From: Methanomassiliicoccales archaeon
Lineage (GTDB): Archaea > Thermoplasmatota > Thermoplasmata > Methanomassiliicoccales > UBA472
DNA: 8,271 bases
Assembly: GCA_025457905.1 (NCBI GenBank)
Contig: JALOTM010000027.1
Location: forward strand, 1 to 8,271
Direction: 5' to 3'
Positions 5,388-8,271 of the stretch are shown in pieces. Both the position numbers and the translations under genes were made by a program. Under the pieces are notes generated by a model that made no database searches, was not told where the DNA came from, and saw nothing but the letters and a program-made list of their open reading frames with translations. Numbering within the stretch: the first letter of the stretch is position 1; every line of letters begins with the position of its first letter.

Positions 5388-6782
5388 TCAGGACGACTGC
5401 GCCTTGGCCTTGTGCGCGGGGTGGTACTTCTCGATCCACTTGCGGTCGATACGGGTGAGCTGGTTCTCCGGTATGTTCGAGAGCAGGTCCCACATGAGGT
5501 TGAGGGTGGTCTCGATGTCCCGGTCCTCCTCGCGGCCCTGGCGCACCAGGCGCTTCTCGAAGAGGTCGGCGAAGTCCAGGAACTTCCGGTCGCGCTCGGA
5601 CAGCGCGTCCTTGCCCACGATGGCCACCAGGCCGCGCAGGTCCCGGCCTTCGGCGTAGGCGGCGTAGCACTGGTCGGACACGGACTTGTGGTCCTCCCTG
5701 GTCCGGCCCTTGCCGATGCCGGAGTCCATCAGCCTGGAGAGCGAGGAACCGACGTCGATGGGCGGGTAGATGCCCGCGCGGTGCAGGTCCCTCTTGGCCA
5801 CGATCTGGCCCTCGGTGATGTACCCGGTCAGGTCGGCGATGGGGTGGGTGATGTCGTCGCCCGGCATGGACAGGATGGGGATCTGGGTGATGGAGCCCTT
5901 CTTGCCCTTGATGCGGCCGGCGCGCTCGTACAGGGTCGCGAGGTCGGTGTACATGTATCCAGGATAGCCGCGGCGGCCGGGCACCTCCTCGCGGGCGGCG
6001 CCGATCTGCCTCAGCGCCTCGCAGTAGTTGGTGATGTCGGTGAGGATGACCAGCACCTGCATCTCCAGGGTGTAGGCCAGGTACTCGGCGGTGGTGAGCG
6101 CCAGCCGGGGGGTGATGATGCGCTCGATGGCCGGGTCGTCGGCCAGGTTCATGAAGACGACCGCGCGCTTGAGCGCCCCGGTGCGTTCGAAGTCCTTCAT
6201 GAAGTATTGCGCCTCCTCGTTGGTGATGCCCATGGCCCCGAAGACCACGGCGAACTCCTCGCCCTTGCCCAGCACCTTGGCCTGCCTGGCGATCTGCAGG
6301 GCGATGTCATTGTGCGGCAGCCCGCTCCCGGAGAAGATGGGCAGCTTCTGCCCCCTCACCAGGGTGTTCATGCCGTCGATGGTCGAGATGCCCGTCTGAA
6401 TGAACTCCCTGGGGTTGTCGCGGGCCCAGGGGTTGATGGCCGCCCCGTTGATGTCCAGGCGGTCGTCGGGGATGATCTTCGGGCCGCCGTCCAGAGGCTC
6501 TCCAGAGCCGGATAGGATGCGGCCCAGCATGTCCTGGGACACCGGCATCTTGAGGGTCTCGCCGGTGAACTTGGTGCCGGCGGAGCGCTCGATGCCCGCG
6601 GTGCCCTCGAACATCTGGATGACCACGACGTCATGGGAGGAGTCGAGCACCTGGCCGCGGCGCTCCTCCCCGTTGGGCAGGGTGACCACGGCTATCTCGT
6701 TGTAACCCACAGGCTCGGTCTTCTCCACGAAGACCAGGGGACCGGCGATCTGAGAGATCGACCTGTACTCCTTGCTCGTCAT
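5388..6782 (-). CDS. atpB: A-type ATP synthase subunit B (non-catalytic nucleotide-binding subunit)
   Basis: 464 aa, full length. Three B subunits alternate with three A subunits to form the A1 head; B binds nucleotide but does not hydrolyse it efficiently. The N-terminal barrel begins with [11 protein letters not shown]. The degenerate P-loop [10 protein letters not shown] (about residues 150-159) replaces a true Walker A, as is normal for [33 protein letters not shown] and the ATPase signature [12 protein letters not shown] follow in the usual order, and the C-terminal helical bundle ends with [12 protein letters not shown] and a short Ala/Lys tail. The ATG at 6782 directly abuts the atpA TAG, with a GGAGGT site inside the last atpA codons. 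It ends in TGA 12 nt before atpD. Confidence 0.97.
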   Translation of the reverse strand: MTSKEYRSISQIAGPLVFVEKTEPVGYNEIAVVTLPNGEERRGQVLDSSHDVVVIQMFEGTAGIERSAGTKFTGETLKMPVSQDMLGRILSGSGEPLDGGPKIIPDDRLDINGAAINPWARDNPREFIQTGISTIDGMNTLVRGQKLPIFSGSGLPHNDIALQIARQAKVLGKGEEFAVVFGAMGITNEEAQYFMKDFERTGALKRAVVFMNLADDPAIERIITPRLALTTAEYLAYTLEMQVLVILTDITNYCEALRQIGAAREEVPGRRGYPGYMYTDLATLYERAGRIKGKKGSITQIPILSMPGDDITHPIADLTGYITEGQIVAKRDLHRAGIYPPIDVGSSLSRLMDSGIGKGRTREDHKSVSDQCYAAYAEGRDLRGLVAIVGKDALSERDRKFLDFADLFEKRLVRQGREEDRDIETTLNLMWDLLSNIPENQLTRIDRKWIEKYHPAHKAKAQSS

Positions 6783-8271
6783 CTACTTACCTCCCAGGGC
6801 CTCGAAGGCCTTGTCCATCTCGTTGTTGATCGCCTCCAGCTCCCCGTCCACGTTCTCCTCGAACTTGCTCTTGCCCAGGCGGGTGCGCAGCGGCATGTTG
6901 GCGATCTGCTCCACCAGGACCTCGTTCTCCACCGCCCTCTTGGAGAGGTCGGCGAAGCGCTTGATGGTCCTCATCACCTGGTACTGGCGCTTCATCGGGC
7001 AGTAGGTGTCCACGGGGTGGTAGGCGTTCTGCTGCAGCATGATCTCGCGCAGCATCCTAGCCACTTCCAGCGTCATCTTCTGTTCCTCGGGCAGGGCGTC
7101 GGAGCCGACCAGCTGCACGACCTCCGAGAGCTCGGCCTCCTTCTGTAGGACCTCCATGGCCCAGGCGCGCAGCTCAGGGAAGTCCGGCGCCACGTTGTTG
7201 CGGTACCATCCGTCCAAGGACCCGCCGTACAATGAGTAGGAGGTGAGCCAGTTGATGGCCGGGAAGTGCCGGCGCTCGCGCAGCTTGGAGTCCAGGGCCC
7301 AGAACACGCGCACGATGCGCAACGTGCCCTGGGTCACAGGCTCGGACAGGTCGCCGCCCGGCGGGGAAACCGCGCCCACGACGGAGACCGATCCCTGGTT
7401 CCCGGACAGGGTGTCGGCCCTGCCGGCGCGCTCGTAGAACTCGGAGAGCCTTGCGGACAGGTAGGCGGGGTAGCCCTCCTCGCCAGGCATCTCCTCCAGC
7501 CTGGAGGAGATCTCCCTCATGGCCTCGGCCCACCGGGAGGTGGAGTCGGCCATGAGCGACACGTCGTAGCCCATGTCCCTGTAATACTCGGCCACGGTCA
7601 TGCCGGTGTACACCGACGCCTCCCTGGCCGCGACGGGCATGTTGGAGGTGTTGGCGATGAGCACCGTCCGGCCCATGAGCGGCTTCTTGGTCTTGGGGTC
7701 CTCCAGCTCCGGGAAGAGGGTGAGCACCTCGGTCATCTCGTTGCCGCGCTCGCCGCACCCGATGTAGACCACGATGTCCGCGTCGGACCACTTGGCCAGC
7801 TGCTGCTGAGTGACCGTCTTCCCGGTGCCGAAGCCCCCGGGGATGGCGGCGGTCCCGCCCTTGGAGATGGGGAACAGGGTGTCGAGTATCCTCTGGCCGG
7901 TAAGGAGGGGCACGTCCGGGGCCAGCTTCTTGTTGACCGGCCGTCCGTATCGGACGGGCCAGAGCTGCATCATCGTGACCTGCTGGCCATCGATGGTGGC
8001 GATGGGGTCGGTGACGGTGAAGTCGCCGGACCTGATGTCCTGCACGGTCCCCTTGACGCCGTTGGGGACCAGGATGCGGTGGGTGATGGACCTCTCAGGG
8101 GCGGTGCCGAGGATGGCGCCCTCCCCTACCTTGTCACCCTTCTTGACCACTGGGGTGAAGCTGTACTTGGCCTTGCGGTCCAGGCCGGGGGCGCTGACCC
8201 CTCGCCTGATGAAGTCGCCCATGGTGGCCATGAGGTCGGGGAGAGGCCTGAGGATGCCGTCGTAGACGGAG
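6783..8271 (-). CDS. atpA: A-type ATP synthase catalytic subunit A (5' end outside window)
   Basis: The frame is open from the window edge to TAG at 6785-6783, giving 495 residues of about 580. It begins at [11 protein letters not shown], normally near residue 80, so roughly 80 N-terminal residues are missing; the ATG at 8231 (MATMGDF) is an internal methionine. This is the ATP-hydrolysing or ATP-synthesising subunit. The A-specific bulge domain is present ([20 protein letters not shown] to [12 protein letters not shown]). The Walker A region reads [12 protein letters not shown] (P-loop codons at 7838-7815), then [15 protein letters not shown] with the catalytic glutamate, [19 protein letters not shown] (Walker B region) and SEFYERAGR. 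The usual P-loop is GPFGSGKT, so this is a Pro-to-Gly and Ser-to-Thr variant. There is no intein at the P-loop insertion site known from some archaea. The C-terminus is normal, ending [12 protein letters not shown]. Confidence 0.97.
   Translation of the reverse strand, partial: SVYDGILRPLPDLMATMGDFIRRGVSAPGLDRKAKYSFTPVVKKGDKVGEGAILGTAPERSITHRILVPNGVKGTVQDIRSGDFTVTDPIATIDGQQVTMMQLWPVRYGRPVNKKLAPDVPLLTGQRILDTLFPISKGGTAAIPGGFGTGKTVTQQQLAKWSDADIVVYIGCGERGNEMTEVLTLFPELEDPKTKKPLMGRTVLIANTSNMPVAAREASVYTGMTVAEYYRDMGYDVSLMADSTSRWAEAMREISSRLEEMPGEEGYPAYLSARLSEFYERAGRADTLSGNQGSVSVVGAVSPPGGDLSEPVTQGTLRIVRVFWALDSKLRERRHFPAINWLTSYSLYGGSLDGWYRNNVAPDFPELRAWAMEVLQKEAELSEVVQLVGSDALPEEQKMTLEVARMLREIMLQQNAYHPVDTYCPMKRQYQVMRTIKRFADLSKRAVENEVLVEQIANMPLRTRLGKSKFEENVDGELEAINNEMDKAFEALGGK
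6789..6794 (-). promoter_or_regulatory. Shine-Dalgarno site of atpB embedded in the last codons of atpA
   Basis: The minus strand reads GGAGGT AAG TAG ATG: the last Gly-Gly codons of atpA form a perfect SD, 6 nt before the atpB ATG, which directly follows the atpA stop. This supports the zero-gap start and independent or coupled re-initiation. Confidence 0.75.

Noticed and set aside
4737..6515. A 592-codon open frame on the plus strand across atpD and atpB
   Set aside because: It is antisense to two unmistakable ATP synthase genes. Its product is a low-complexity mix of Leu, Gly, His, Asp and Val typical of the shadow frame in GC-rich DNA, with no recognisable domain.
7815..7838. Possible intein in AtpA at the P-loop, as in Thermoplasma and some Pyrococcus
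   Set aside because: The reading frame passes straight through GKTVTQ with normal AtpA sequence on both sides; no intein is inserted.
1..8271. Mobile elements, CRISPR arrays, tRNA or rRNA genes
   Set aside because: I saw no regularly spaced repeats, transposase motifs, terminal inverted repeats, or cloverleaf with TTCRANY-type arms. The window is almost fully accounted for by protein-coding genes.

Overview
This window looks like a GC-rich (roughly 60% or more by eye), very compact archaeal chromosome segment. The diagnostic genes are a PolD small subunit (DP1), which occurs only in archaea, an A-type (archaeal/V-type) ATP synthase cluster, and a UPF0201/DUF54 RNA-binding protein. TATA-like boxes without Shine-Dalgarno (SD) sites precede most first genes, while internal operon genes carry good GGAGG sites. 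A euryarchaeal lineage, plausibly Thermoplasmatota near Methanomassiliicoccales, is my best guess; the lineage is inference. Amber (TAG) stops end 4 of the 10 genes, which argues against a genome that routinely reads UAG as pyrrolysine.

Layout from left to right: (a) 1-168, the 3' end of a CYTH-domain protein (+). (b) 184-435, a small unrecognised conserved-looking protein (-), divergent from (c) 619-1959, a CPBP-type intramembrane protease homologue with zinc ribbons at both ends (+). The 183-nt spacer between b and c holds a promoter for each side and two perfect small inverted repeats. (d) 3113-1963, a two-gene operon (-): UPF0201 RNA-binding protein, then an endonuclease IV-like TIM-barrel protein joined by an ATGA overlap. 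(e) 3174-4595, PolD small subunit DP1 (+), divergent from the UPF0201 gene across a 60-nt spacer with one TATA-like element midway. (f) 8271-4602, the 3' part of an ATP synthase operon (-): atpA (5' end outside the window), atpB, atpD and a 43-aa single-span membrane protein not previously listed by length-limited gene finding.

The genes fall into two functional themes. AtpA, AtpB and AtpD are the catalytic subunit, the nucleotide-binding non-catalytic subunit and the central stalk of one rotary ATP synthase. The small membrane protein sits where the small hydrophobic ahaG gene lies in Methanosarcina. DP1 is the proofreading 3'-5' exonuclease subunit of the replicative polymerase PolD; its divergent neighbours may be RNA- and DNA-processing proteins, but no functional link is proven.

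This is mostly core-genome territory. I see no mobile element, CRISPR array, rRNA or tRNA. There is no gene-free stretch over 300 bases. The most interesting points are the 43-aa gene, the in-frame TAG|ATG junctions in the atp operon, the near-symmetric divergent promoter, the zinc-ribbon-flanked protease and the variant AtpA P-loop.
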